In this document: positions 6,491 through 15,263 of the stretch, one piece after another | Numbering within the stretch: position 1 is the first letter of the stretch | Layout: every line of letters starts with the position of its first letter | Assembly (NCBI GenBank): GCA_902773045.1 | Contig: CACYDE010000018.1 | Location: forward strand, 1 to 15,604 | Source of the DNA: an uncultured Ruminococcus sp. | Lineage (GTDB): Bacteria; Bacillota; Clostridia; Oscillospirales; Acutalibacteraceae | Direction of reading: 5' to 3' | Length of the DNA stretch: 15,604 nt | Translations under genes and position numbers: made by a program | The notes under the pieces: generated by a model | What the model was told of the DNA's origin: nothing | What the model saw: only the letters and a program-made list of their open reading frames with translations | Database searches by the model: none

Positions 6491-9400
6491 TTGAATAAAG
6501 TAAAGGTGAAGAAACTTTTGTGCTGTCTGTTTGCCGCAGCAACTATGATAGCCCCGCTTGGCGGAATAAACAATGCATATGCAGAAGAGGATGAAGGTCT
6601 TGAGGAGAGCATTACGGATGAAATTTCCGCCGATGACGGCGATTCCGAAGGAGCCGAGGAAGCGGGGGATGAAGAATCAGCAAATGTGGAGGAGAGTTCT
6701 GTGAGTTCAGTGGCAGAATTGGATAAGCTTGCGTACAGCGGAGACGATCTCGGCGCGGCTTACACGAAAGAGGCTACAACCTTCAAGGTCTGGTCACCAA
6801 CGGCAACGAAAGTTCAGGTCTTGATTTATGCAAAAGGAAGTGACGAGGAAGAGGACAGCAAATATCTCTCGGTCACGGATATGGAGTATGATGATTCAAA
6901 CGGCGTTTGGTCGGCGAAAGTCGAAGGCGATCTTTTGAATAAGTATTATACGTATTATGTTTACAACGGAAAAAAAGGAAAGGAAACCGTTGATATCTAC
7001 GCGAAAGCGGCAGGAGTCAACGGAAACCGAGGAATGATCGTTGAACTGGCGTCAACCGATCCCGAAGGCTGGGAAAACGACAAGCATGTTTCCGTAGACA
7101 GCCAGTCCGAAGCGATCGTGTGGGAGGTCAATGTCAAGGATTTCTCCAATGATCCCGATTCGGGCGTAAGCTCAAAAAACAGGGGAAAGTATCTTGCTTT
7201 CACAGAGAACGGGACGACCGTTAAATCAAACGGAACGACAACGACATGTATGGACTATTTGAAGGAGCTTGGAGTAAACTACGTTCAGCTGCTTCCGATC
7301 TTTGACTTCGGCTCTGTCGATGAATCTTCGAAAGAGGATCAGTTCAATTGGGGCTATGACCCGAAAAACTACAATGTTCCGGAGGGGTCGTATTCAAGCA
7401 ACCCCTATGACGGCAACGTCCGCATCAATGAAGTAAAGCAGATGGTTCAGTCTATTCACAACAACGGAATGGGCGTTGTTATGGATGTCGTTTTTAATCA
7501 CACATACGAGGGAGCTAAGTCGTGGTTCAATATCACGGTTCCCGATTATTATTACAGATACACCGACAGCGGAACATGGTCGAACGGTTCCGGCTGCGGT
7601 AATGATACGGCTTCCGAGCATCTCATGTTCAGGAAGTATATGATCGACTCGGTCGTTTACTGGGCGAAGGAATATCACATCGACGGATTCCGCTTTGATC
7701 TCATGGGGCTTCATGACGTTGAGACGATGAATGCTATTCGTGAAGCTCTCGATCAGCTTGACGGAGGCGAAAAGATCCTGATGTACGGCGAGGGCTGGTC
7801 TCTCGGAACGGGCGCAGAGCCGGGAACGGTCATGGCTACTCAGTATAACATAACCAAGATGTCGGATAGGATCGGAGCGTTTAACGACGGTATCCGCGAC
7901 GGGATCAAAGGCAGCAACTTCAATGCCTCCGAAGGCGGTTACATTCAGGGCGGTCAGGGTCAGTCCGCAGTCAAATCCGGTATCAAAGCGGAGGTCGGAA
8001 ACTGGGCTGCATTCCCGACTCAGACGGTTACTTACAATTCCTGTCACGATAATTACACGCTCTGGGATAAACTCGTGGCGACAAGCGGCTCTTTTGAAGA
8101 TTACAAAATGAGAAACGAAGACCTCGTTTCCATGAACAAGCTGGCGGCTGCTATCTCTCTGACTTCTCAGGGAATCAATTTCTTCCAGGCGGGCGAAGAG
8201 TTTGCGAGAACGAAGCGCGGCGATGAGAATTCTTATCGTTCTTCATCGAAAATCAATCAGCTTGACTGGGAGAGAAGAAACGACTACAGCGACATGGTTC
8301 AGTATTATTCAGGGCTTATCGAGATCAGAAAGAATTTTGCGCCGTTCACCGACCCGACGGACACTTCGGCGAAAAACATTAAATTTATCGAGAGTCTCCC
8401 CAAGGGAGTAATCGCTTACACTTTGAAGAATGATATAACGTCAGACAGGCAGTGGAATCAGGTTGCTGTGATGTTCAATGCAACGGACAGCGACGCACAG
8501 GTCGATCTCGGCGGCGAGGGTATGCCCGGTGAGTGGGTAGTTGTCGTAAACGGCGACAGCGCAGGTCTCGGCGGACTTTCCGTGATAAACGGCAGCAAAG
8601 CAACCGTAAAAGCAGGAACGGCCCTTATGCTCGTCGATAAGACAAGCTTTGATTCGTTAAAGCTTAAATCCGACAAAGGAACCGTTATGGTAAAGCATGT
8701 TGATCTTGATTCGGGAAACGTCATCAAAAAGCAGGTGATTTCCGGAACCATAGGAAACAAGTATTCGATCACGGCTGACGAGAGTCTTGCGATGGAATAC
8801 ACGTTCGCAGGCTCGGAGGGTGAAGTCAACGGAAAGTATTCCGCAGAAGGCGCAGAAGTAACTCTCAACTATACAAAATATACGGGAACATTCGGTACGG
8901 CAACAATAAAGTTCGTGGACAGTGAGACCGGAAATGAACTGACAGAAGCTATCGTTCAGACGGGAAGAACAGGTTCGCGCTACTATACCGCCGAGCTTCC
9001 CACAGTCAGAGGATATGCTCTTGATCTGACTGCTCTTCCGACCAACGGCGCAGGTAAATTCACGGACGGAAATACCGAGATCATCTACAAGTATTCTCCG
9101 ATCGAGAACGAAACTATTACCGTTCATTATAACAACAAAAACGGCTGGGATAATGTTACGCTTTATGCTTACGGAAACGGAACACAAAACGGAAACGAAA
9201 CCAAAGAAGTCATCGGTGAATGGCCCGGAAGCGCAATGAATAACGACGGCGACGGCTGGTGGTCATATACTATTCCGTCGGAAAAACTTAAAGGCGTCGG
9301 CGGGATCAGAGTTATCGCAGCAAACGGAAACGCTCAGGATCCGCTTGCGGGAAACGAGGGATATAATGTTTCCGGAGAGGTCTGGATCAAAGACGGCGTT

Positions 9401-9736
9401 GTTTCAAAATCAAAGGATAAGGAGAAAGAGGTCGTAAGTTCGGGTAAGATCAACGTTATATATGTTGACTATTCCGGCGCGATAATTGACAAGGATATCC
9501 TTACGGGAGAAATAGATAAGGAGTATGAGATTACTCCGAAGGAATTCTTCGGTTATGAGCTGACCGACAGCTCGGAAAATGTCGGAGGTTACTATACCGC
9601 AGAGGAGATCAATGTTATATTTAACTACAGTCCGAATTACGGAAAGAGTCTGATCGTGTGGCTCGCTGCAGGCGGAGTAGCTGTACTTGCCGGCGGCATT
9701 GCAGCGTTTGTTCTCAAAAAAAGATCTTCGAAATAA
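6491..9736 (+). CDS. Type I pullulanase, cell-surface membrane-anchored (GH13_14, CBM48, MucBP, CBM26)
   Basis: This 1081-residue secreted debranching enzyme hydrolyses alpha-1,6 links in pullulan and amylopectin. The start is TTG at 6491, with AGGAGG seven bases before it; the longer frame from 6431 has no binding site. Order of parts: signal peptide (cleavage likely after AYA, residue 31); acidic linker to about 77; CBM48-like domain about 80-175 (GDDLGAAYTKEATTFKVWSP); GH13 barrel about 190-640, with the pullulanase signature FNWGYDP (285-291), DVVFNHT, nucleophile Asp403 (GFRFDLMG), acid/base Glu434 (YGEGW) and Asp520 (SCHDN); C-terminal beta domain; two MucBP-like repeats about 731-797 and 801-871; CBM26-like module about 874-968 (EWPGSAMNNDGDGWW); a third MucBP-like repeat about 985-1046; and a transmembrane helix 1053-1074 ending in KKRSSK. 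There is no LPXTG, so anchoring is by the helix. It is followed after 94 bases by a dockerin-bearing paralogue. Confidence 0.93.
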   Translation: MNKVKVKKLLCCLFAAATMIAPLGGINNAYAEEDEGLEESITDEISADDGDSEGAEEAGDEESANVEESSVSSVAELDKLAYSGDDLGAAYTKEATTFKVWSPTATKVQVLIYAKGSDEEEDSKYLSVTDMEYDDSNGVWSAKVEGDLLNKYYTYYVYNGKKGKETVDIYAKAAGVNGNRGMIVELASTDPEGWENDKHVSVDSQSEAIVWEVNVKDFSNDPDSGVSSKNRGKYLAFTENGTTVKSNGTTTTCMDYLKELGVNYVQLLPIFDFGSVDESSKEDQFNWGYDPKNYNVPEGSYSSNPYDGNVRINEVKQMVQSIHNNGMGVVMDVVFNHTYEGAKSWFNITVPDYYYRYTDSGTWSNGSGCGNDTASEHLMFRKYMIDSVVYWAKEYHIDGFRFDLMGLHDVETMNAIREALDQLDGGEKILMYGEGWSLGTGAEPGTVMATQYNITKMSDRIGAFNDGIRDGIKGSNFNASEGGYIQGGQGQSAVKSGIKAEVGNWAAFPTQTVTYNSCHDNYTLWDKLVATSGSFEDYKMRNEDLVSMNKLAAAISLTSQGINFFQAGEEFARTKRGDENSYRSSSKINQLDWERRNDYSDMVQYYSGLIEIRKNFAPFTDPTDTSAKNIKFIESLPKGVIAYTLKNDITSDRQWNQVAVMFNATDSDAQVDLGGEGMPGEWVVVVNGDSAGLGGLSVINGSKATVKAGTALMLVDKTSFDSLKLKSDKGTVMVKHVDLDSGNVIKKQVISGTIGNKYSITADESLAMEYTFAGSEGEVNGKYSAEGAEVTLNYTKYTGTFGTATIKFVDSETGNELTEAIVQTGRTGSRYYTAELPTVRGYALDLTALPTNGAGKFTDGNTEIIYKYSPIENETITVHYNNKNGWDNVTLYAYGNGTQNGNETKEVIGEWPGSAMNNDGDGWWSYTIPSEKLKGVGGIRVIAANGNAQDPLAGNEGYNVSGEVWIKDGVVSKSKDKEKEVVSSGKINVIYVDYSGAIIDKDILTGEIDKEYEITPKEFFGYELTDSSENVGGYYTAEEINVIFNYSPNYGKSLIVWLAAGGVAVLAGGIAAFVLKKRSSK

Positions 9737-9768
9737 AACAGCTAAAAAGCTCTGAATTTGATTTTTAT

Positions 9769-9789
9769 GCGGCGGTAGGTCGCCGCCGC
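9769..9789 (+). other. GC-rich hairpin between the two pullulanase genes
   Basis: GCGGCGG (9769-9775) pairs perfectly with CCGCCGC (9783-9789) around a 7-base loop, followed by GTTTAAAT. The short T stretch makes it a weak terminator at best; partial termination or mRNA processing between the two genes is possible. Confidence 0.4.
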
Positions 9790-9830
9790 GTTTAAATAAC
9801 ATCAAAATTTTAAAACAGGAGGAAATAAGA

Positions 9831-12800
9831 ATGAGATTCAAGAAGACAATGTCGATAGCCATTGCTGCGGCTATGCTTACTTCAGCTTTCTGTACAATGG
9901 GTCTTAGCGCAAGCGCGGACGCTGCGGCTTCGGTCAAGGATATCGACAAAACCGATTACTCAACCTATACTACTTACAGCGGCAGTGATCTCGGCGCGAG
10001 TTATTCACCCGAATCAACAACATTTAAGGTGTGGGCTCCGACTTCGACCGATGTTACGGTGAAACTCTACTCGGCAGGAAGTGATGAAGAAGCGGATCAG
10101 CCCGAGACGGGTGACGTTTCGTCAACGTTTATCCGTGAAGTTGGAATGGAACTTGACGAGTCAACGGGCGTTTGGAGTGTGAAAGTAGACGGAGATCTTA
10201 AAAACACCTACTACACATACTTCCTCAAGAACGACCTCAGCCCCAAGGGCGTTGAAGTCTGCGACGTTTATGCGAGGGCTGCCGGAGTCAACGGCAACCG
10301 TGCGATGGTAGTTGATCTTGATTCAACAGACCCGTCGGGCTGGGAGAACGACAGCTTCAACAGAGTTGATTTCCCGACGCAGGCTAATGTTTGGGAGGTT
10401 CATATCAAGGACTTCTCCTATGACCCCGAATCCGGCGTTTCACAGGCAAACAAGGGAAAGTACATGGCATTCACGGAGTTTGAAACAACTCTCAATAATG
10501 CAGGCGACGTAAAGACCTGCATGAATTACCTCAAGGATCTTGGAATCTCTTACGTTCAGATCAACCCGATGTATGACTTCGGTTCGGTTGATGAGACGGG
10601 CGATGACACTCAGTTCAACTGGGGCTATGATCCTAAAAACTATAATGTTCCGGAAGGCTCATATTCGAGCAACCCGTATGACGGTAATGTCCGTATAACC
10701 GAAATGAAGCAGATGATCCAGGCTCTCCATGAGAACGGAATCGGCGTTATTATGGACGTTGTTTACAACCACACTTATGCTTCGACCGATTCGTGGTTTA
10801 ACCTCACTGTTCCGGGTTACTATTACAGACAGAACGCAGACGGCTCATGGTCGAACGGTTCGGGCTGCGGTAATGATACGGCTTCCGAGCGTGAGATGTT
10901 CAAAAACTATATGGTTGACTCAATTAAGTATTGGGCTGACGAATATCATCTTGACGGATTCCGCTTTGACCTTCTCGGTCTTCATGACGTGGATACGATG
11001 AATCTTATCCGTGACGAACTTGATAAGATGGACAAGAAGATCATCACCTACGGCGAGGGTTGGGTTCTCGGCGGAACACCTGATAAGTACAACTGGGCAG
11101 GCAACAAGACTCAGATGTGTACACAGTCAAAAACCTTCAAAGTCAACGAGAGAATCGGTTTCTTCAACGACGATGCCCGTGACGCATTGAAGGGTAAAGC
11201 TTTCGATGACCTTGTTTCTCCGGGATTTGTTTCCGGCGCAGGAATGAAGGATAACGACCTTTACAGAAGTATCCAGGGTCACTTTGATGTTTCGAACTGG
11301 ATAACAAGAGTTCCCGGTCAGAACGTTATGTACGCCTGCTGTCATGACAACCAGACATTGTGGGACAGACTCGTTGCTTCGACTTACGGTGTGGATATCA
11401 CCAACGAAACATACGAAGAAAGAAAAGAAGTCTTTGTTTCCAACAATAAGCTCAGCGGAGCGATAGTTCTGACTTCACAGGGTATTCCTTTCGTACTCGC
11501 AGGTGAAGAGTTCGCAAGAACAAAATACGGCGATCACAACTCCTACAAGTCTTCTCCCGACATCAATATGCTTGACTGGTCGAGAGCAGCAGAGTATGCA
11601 GATATCGTTGCCTATTATAAGGGTCTCATTCAGATCAGGAATAATTTCGCTGCGTTTGCTGACGGAACACGTACTTCGGGCGAAAGAATGGTAAAATTCG
11701 AAACCCCGAGAGGCGTGATCGGTTATTCTCTTGACAACCTCGGAGATTACGAAGGTTTGCCGGAGGATGCGGTCGTACCCGAAGAGGAAAATTGGAGACA
11801 TCAGTGGAGCAAGGCTCTTGTTTACTTCAATTCCAGTCTCACCGAATCCTGTGAGATCACACTTCCCGGAAAGGCTCTGTCGGGAATTATGGGCGATATG
11901 GACAGCGATAAATTTGTAACCGCGACCGACGCACTCTGCATTCTCAGAAGTTCGATCGGAGCAGAAACATTGACCGATGACCAGAAATTCTTTGCAGACC
12001 TCGACGGCGACGGATCGGTAACAGCAGATGATGCAATAATCGCTCTGAAAACCAGTGTTGACCTTGAAAAGAAGGTTGAGATCAGAGGTCAGTCCGGTGA
12101 GTATTCTGTTATTGCAGACAAGCAGACAGCAGGTCTTAAGGAGATCAGAACTGTAAGCGGAACTGTTACTCTTGAACCTAACTCTGCTCTCATTCTCGTT
12201 CCCAAGGAGTCCTATGATGACTGTGCATCAAAGATGAATGAGATCGACAACGCAGACGCTTATGTTGTTGTTAACCATATTGAATCCGAAACAGGCAAAG
12301 TTCTTTACACCACAACCATAAAGGGCAAGGAAGGTCAGGCTTACACAACTCAGAAAGCCAACGACCTCCAGATCGCTTATGACCTCGTTAAAGTTCCCGA
12401 CAACGCAACAGGAACAATGGTAAAGGGTACAACCGAAGTTAACTATGAGTACAAACTCTTTGAGGGCGGCGTCGGAACATTGACTGTCAGATACGTTGAT
12501 GAAGATACAGGAAAAGACCTTACAACGCCTACAGTTACAACTGCAAGAGGCGGCACAGAGTATACGACTCAGCCGAAGTCCTTCTCTTGGTATGAACTCG
12601 ATATGGATAAGTATCCCGAGAACGCTTCCGGCGTTTACACCAAGGAAGGCGTAGAGGTTGTTTACTACTATAAGTACAACAAGCCGGCTAAGACTGATGA
12701 GCTCGTTACCAGCACGATTCGAGTAAAACTGGTTGACGCGGATTTTGAACCTTATATTTATATCTGGGACGATGAAGGCAAGGCTCTTCCGCAGGCAGTT

Positions 12801-13004
12801 AACTGGCCCGGAACAGCGCTCACCGAGAAAGATGAAGACGGTTGGTACATCTTCACATTCGAAAACTACAACGTATACAACTGGATCCTCAACGGCGGCG
12901 GCAGCCAGACTGCTGATATGTCTGCTTCCGGTGATATTTGGGTAGTTGCAACAGGCAGCGCAAAGAATGTTCAGGTTTACAGCTATAACCCGGATAAGGT
13001 ATAA
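9831..13004 (+). CDS. Type I pullulanase with internal type I dockerin (GH13_14, CBM48, dockerin, MucBP, CBM26)
   Basis: This 1057-residue secreted debranching enzyme is a paralogue of its upstream neighbour. The ATG has AGGAGG at 9818-9823. Parts: signal peptide (residues 1-29, SASA end); CBM48-like domain about 45-150; GH13 barrel with FNWGYDP (262-268), DVVYNHT, nucleophile Asp380 (GFRFDLLG), acid/base Glu409 (YGEGW) and Asp506 (CCHDN). The following beta domain (WSKALVYFNSS...) is interrupted at residues 687-745 by a dockerin with two calcium loops (Asp689/691/693/700 and Asp723/725/727/734). It then resumes with SGEYSVIADKQTAGL and TLEPNSALILVPKES. Two MucBP-like repeats (about 809-872 and 881-950) and a C-terminal CBM26-like module (about 961-1054, NWPGTALTEKDEDGWY) follow. 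There is no membrane anchor. The dockerin implies attachment to a cohesin scaffoldin encoded elsewhere, as in ruminococcal amylosomes. Confidence 0.95.
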   Translation: MRFKKTMSIAIAAAMLTSAFCTMGLSASADAAASVKDIDKTDYSTYTTYSGSDLGASYSPESTTFKVWAPTSTDVTVKLYSAGSDEEADQPETGDVSSTFIREVGMELDESTGVWSVKVDGDLKNTYYTYFLKNDLSPKGVEVCDVYARAAGVNGNRAMVVDLDSTDPSGWENDSFNRVDFPTQANVWEVHIKDFSYDPESGVSQANKGKYMAFTEFETTLNNAGDVKTCMNYLKDLGISYVQINPMYDFGSVDETGDDTQFNWGYDPKNYNVPEGSYSSNPYDGNVRITEMKQMIQALHENGIGVIMDVVYNHTYASTDSWFNLTVPGYYYRQNADGSWSNGSGCGNDTASEREMFKNYMVDSIKYWADEYHLDGFRFDLLGLHDVDTMNLIRDELDKMDKKIITYGEGWVLGGTPDKYNWAGNKTQMCTQSKTFKVNERIGFFNDDARDALKGKAFDDLVSPGFVSGAGMKDNDLYRSIQGHFDVSNWITRVPGQNVMYACCHDNQTLWDRLVASTYGVDITNETYEERKEVFVSNNKLSGAIVLTSQGIPFVLAGEEFARTKYGDHNSYKSSPDINMLDWSRAAEYADIVAYYKGLIQIRNNFAAFADGTRTSGERMVKFETPRGVIGYSLDNLGDYEGLPEDAVVPEEENWRHQWSKALVYFNSSLTESCEITLPGKALSGIMGDMDSDKFVTATDALCILRSSIGAETLTDDQKFFADLDGDGSVTADDAIIALKTSVDLEKKVEIRGQSGEYSVIADKQTAGLKEIRTVSGTVTLEPNSALILVPKESYDDCASKMNEIDNADAYVVVNHIESETGKVLYTTTIKGKEGQAYTTQKANDLQIAYDLVKVPDNATGTMVKGTTEVNYEYKLFEGGVGTLTVRYVDEDTGKDLTTPTVTTARGGTEYTTQPKSFSWYELDMDKYPENASGVYTKEGVEVVYYYKYNKPAKTDELVTSTIRVKLVDADFEPYIYIWDDEGKALPQAVNWPGTALTEKDEDGWYIFTFENYNVYNWILNGGGSQTADMSASGDIWVVATGSAKNVQVYSYNPDKV
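11889..12065 (+). other. Dockerin type I coding segment inside the second pullulanase
   Basis: The two duplicated calcium-binding segments are GDMDSDKFVTATDALCILRS and ADLDGDGSVTADDAIIALKT. Aspartates at loop positions 1, 3, 5 and 12 are present in both repeats. Position 6 is Lys instead of Gly in the first loop. Positions 10 and 11, often involved in cohesin recognition, are Ala-Thr in the first repeat and Ala-Asp in the second. The upstream paralogue lacks this segment. Confidence 0.9.
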
Positions 13005-13094
13005 TCACTGACTTTTGTCGAGTCTGTATTTGTGATGATGGATTCAGACCCCAAATTATAACATCAGTGTTTTAACATTTTAACAAAAAATTAT

Positions 13095-13128
13095 CCCCTT
13101 GAATATCATGTTCAAGGGGTGATTTTTT
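13095..13128 (+). terminator. Terminator hairpin of the pullulanase pair, overlapping the yunB ribosome binding site
   Basis: A perfect 9-bp stem (CCCCTTGAA at 13095-13103 with TTCAAGGGG at 13111-13119), a 7-base loop, and six T at 13123-13128. The 3' arm and the bases after it (AAGGGGTGAT) also make the Shine-Dalgarno sequence for the TTG start of yunB at 13127. Confidence 0.75.
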
Positions 13129-13762
13129 GCGAAGATCGAGAACCGGCGGTGCAGTTTTGCTTTTAAGGACTTTTATTGTTCTGTTTCTTTCGTTTTTTAT
13201 ATTCATATTTTTTTATTTTGAAAAACGTGTTTCTCCGTTTATGTCGGAATATACAGTGATGAAAGGTCAGCAGATGATGACCGAACTTTTCGCCGATACA
13301 GTTAATGAAAAAATGTCTTCCATGGAACTGACATACGACAAGCTTATGAATATTACATATTCCAAAAACGGTACGATCCAGTCACTAAACACCGATGTAG
13401 TTACACTGAATAAATTAAAAAACGAAGTGACGTCCGATCTCTCGGAGCTTCTTTCACAGGAATACGAGTACGTTGTCCGAATTCCTGTCGGAAGTGTTCT
13501 CAACAGTGAGTTCCTAAGTGGTATGGGTTGGGATCTTGAATTTAATAATGTTGTCACGGGTGATGTGAACTCCGAATTCCGAAGCGAATTTGAAACGGGA
13601 GGTGTGAATCAGACGATCCACAGACTCTATATAGATATCACGGGAAGTCTGATGATTATTGCCGGCGGTGAACAGGAACCGATCAAGGTCACGTCGTCTG
13701 TTCTTGTCGGAGAAACGGTGATCGTCGGAAGCGTTCCCGATTTTATGGGTCTTGAAGAATAA
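13127..13762 (+). CDS. yunB: Sporulation protein YunB
   Basis: This 211-residue membrane-anchored protein is of the YunB sporulation family, which in Bacillus is made in the mother cell and is needed for normal spore formation; its molecular role is not settled. One transmembrane helix (about residues 11-31) follows a basic N-terminus (MRRSRTGG). Family-like segments include EYTVMKGQQMMTELFADTVNEKM, SEYVVRIPVGSVLNSEF-like sequence read here as YEYVVRIPVGSVLNSEFLSG, and the late TVIVGSVPDFM. The TTG start is preferred because GGTGAT lies just upstream and later ATG codons would remove the membrane helix. It is slightly short for the family (Bacillus about 250). It stands alone after the pullulanases and converges with the XRE regulator, the two stops being 9 bases apart. 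Confidence 0.88.
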   Translation: MRRSRTGGAVLLLRTFIVLFLSFFIFIFFYFEKRVSPFMSEYTVMKGQQMMTELFADTVNEKMSSMELTYDKLMNITYSKNGTIQSLNTDVVTLNKLKNEVTSDLSELLSQEYEYVVRIPVGSVLNSEFLSGMGWDLEFNNVVTGDVNSEFRSEFETGGVNQTIHRLYIDITGSLMIIAGGEQEPIKVTSSVLVGETVIVGSVPDFMGLEE

Positions 13763-13771
13763 CCGATATTT

Positions 13772-15232
13772 TTAATCATCGGTCAGCTCTTCGATCAGGG
13801 ATTTGATGAAGTCTCTTATTTCTTCGTTTGTCATCGTCATCTCTTTTAGTTTCATGTATTCAATGGCATTGGTGAGAGAAGAGTAGATGCTTGTTTCTTT
13901 GGTTGCACATTGAATAACGGTGTTTTTAAGAATATAGCTGAAAACAACTGTCCGATCGTTTGGGTGCCAGTAAATCTGGACTTCGCTCGGCAGGATCAGA
14001 TCGTCCTTGGGGATAATATACGTGTAGCTGTCGGAGTTTATAAGCGTCAGCATTCTCTCGAAGATTTGAATGATATGATTTCTTGTGAGTGGTTTGTAGT
14101 ACATTTGAGGGAATTCACAGACCATTCCTGTTTCCGCAAAATTCCTCAGTCCGTTTTTGGTGCAGAAGCTTATAATATTAGTGTGACGGTCTGTTTCCGT
14201 TAAGTGTATGGTTCCGTCCCAGTTTCCGTAGATGTTGATGAGCGACGATATTATATCCTGTTTTTGAGGAAAATCATTAATATGCTCTTCAAGTATCGTT
14301 TTGTCAAGAAAAGGTGAGAAGCAAGGCTGGTTAAAAACAGTTCCTACCGTGTTTCCGAAATATGCAAACTGCTGTCTGACAATGATATCAATGTAATCTC
14401 CTCTTTCCATAAGAGGAAAGCAGAAGGATGATATCCTTCGGAAACATTCCGAAAAATAGTTCAAAAGAGTCTGATCGGTTGTGAAAAAACCGTGTTTCAT
14501 CTCATGGTCGAATGCAAGAACGCAGTCATCGGAGATCATAATGTTCGGCAAAACGGACGCTTCGCTAAGATAGCTTCCGTGCGATTCGTAGTGATACAAA
14601 ACATTATAACCCGAAACACAAAAGAAGGTGGGGAGTATGTTTTTTAACAATGCAAGATTAATATAGCTTTTTTCGATCGTTTTTTCCATACAGACGATCT
14701 GAGTGATCTTTGTATTTTCTTCCGATGACAAGGATAGAAGAAGCTGCTGGATATCGGTGTATGTAGGCTGCATAATAATTTTAAGTTCTTTGTCTGAGAA
14801 TTCCGGCTCCTTGCATCGAGAGATAATTTTTTCGGCATAAGAAACTATCTCATGAGAAGTGGTCAATGAATGAATTGTTTTTTCATCAAAAGAGAAAGCG
14901 GCGTCACTTTTCATGACCATGTGTTTTTGAGGTCTCAGGAATTCTTCCGTATTCCGCAGGTCGTCGATCAATGAGTGGATATAGATATAGCTGTTCACGA
15001 CATCTTCTCCGTACATAGTCTTATCATATTCTAAAAGAAATTTCTGTCGTTCCAAAGCAGTCATTCTCATCTCTTTTGCAAGAAACTCTACCGTTTCTAC
15101 GGAGCTTGGGATCCTGTCACCATTTATATATCTATAAAGTGAGGAACGAGCGATACCGGTAATTTTTGAAAGCTCTGGAATGGTAATTTCATTCTCACTA
15201 AGATAATTTGAAAAATATTCGCTGAAACTCAT
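13772..15232 (-). CDS. XRE-family transcriptional regulator with long uncharacterised C-terminal region
   Basis: This 486-residue protein has an N-terminal helix-turn-helix (about residues 14-60; IPELSKITGIARSSLYRYIN is the recognition region) like Cro/C1 repressors. The remaining about 400 residues match no domain I recognise. They are mixed alpha/beta in appearance, with no transmembrane helix, no ATPase motifs and scattered cysteines, so they may be a ligand-sensing or oligomerisation part. Large XRE proteins of this type are common in Ruminococcaceae and Lachnospiraceae and mostly unstudied. The ATG at 15232 has AGAGGT upstream on the minus strand. A TATAAT lies at 15269-15264, with two direct repeats just upstream that could be its operator. 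The gene points away from the right end repeat and converges with yunB. Its targets are unknown. Confidence 0.85.
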   Translation of the reverse strand: MSFSEYFSNYLSENEITIPELSKITGIARSSLYRYINGDRIPSSVETVEFLAKEMRMTALERQKFLLEYDKTMYGEDVVNSYIYIHSLIDDLRNTEEFLRPQKHMVMKSDAAFSFDEKTIHSLTTSHEIVSYAEKIISRCKEPEFSDKELKIIMQPTYTDIQQLLLSLSSEENTKITQIVCMEKTIEKSYINLALLKNILPTFFCVSGYNVLYHYESHGSYLSEASVLPNIMISDDCVLAFDHEMKHGFFTTDQTLLNYFSECFRRISSFCFPLMERGDYIDIIVRQQFAYFGNTVGTVFNQPCFSPFLDKTILEEHINDFPQKQDIISSLINIYGNWDGTIHLTETDRHTNIISFCTKNGLRNFAETGMVCEFPQMYYKPLTRNHIIQIFERMLTLINSDSYTYIIPKDDLILPSEVQIYWHPNDRTVVFSYILKNTVIQCATKETSIYSSLTNAIEYMKLKEMTMTNEEIRDFIKSLIEELTDD

Positions 15233-15263
15233 TTTGTACCTCTGTAAAATATGTTTTATTTAT

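Noticed and set aside
7394..8047. Minus-strand ORF opposite the first pullulanase
   Set aside because: Antisense shadow over the catalytic barrel. The plus frame contains all GH13 motifs.
13762..13783. Bidirectional terminator between yunB and the XRE gene
   Set aside because: Only a 6-bp stem (ACCGAT with ATCGGT), with the T-run inside the loop rather than after it. It could work weakly but is not supported.
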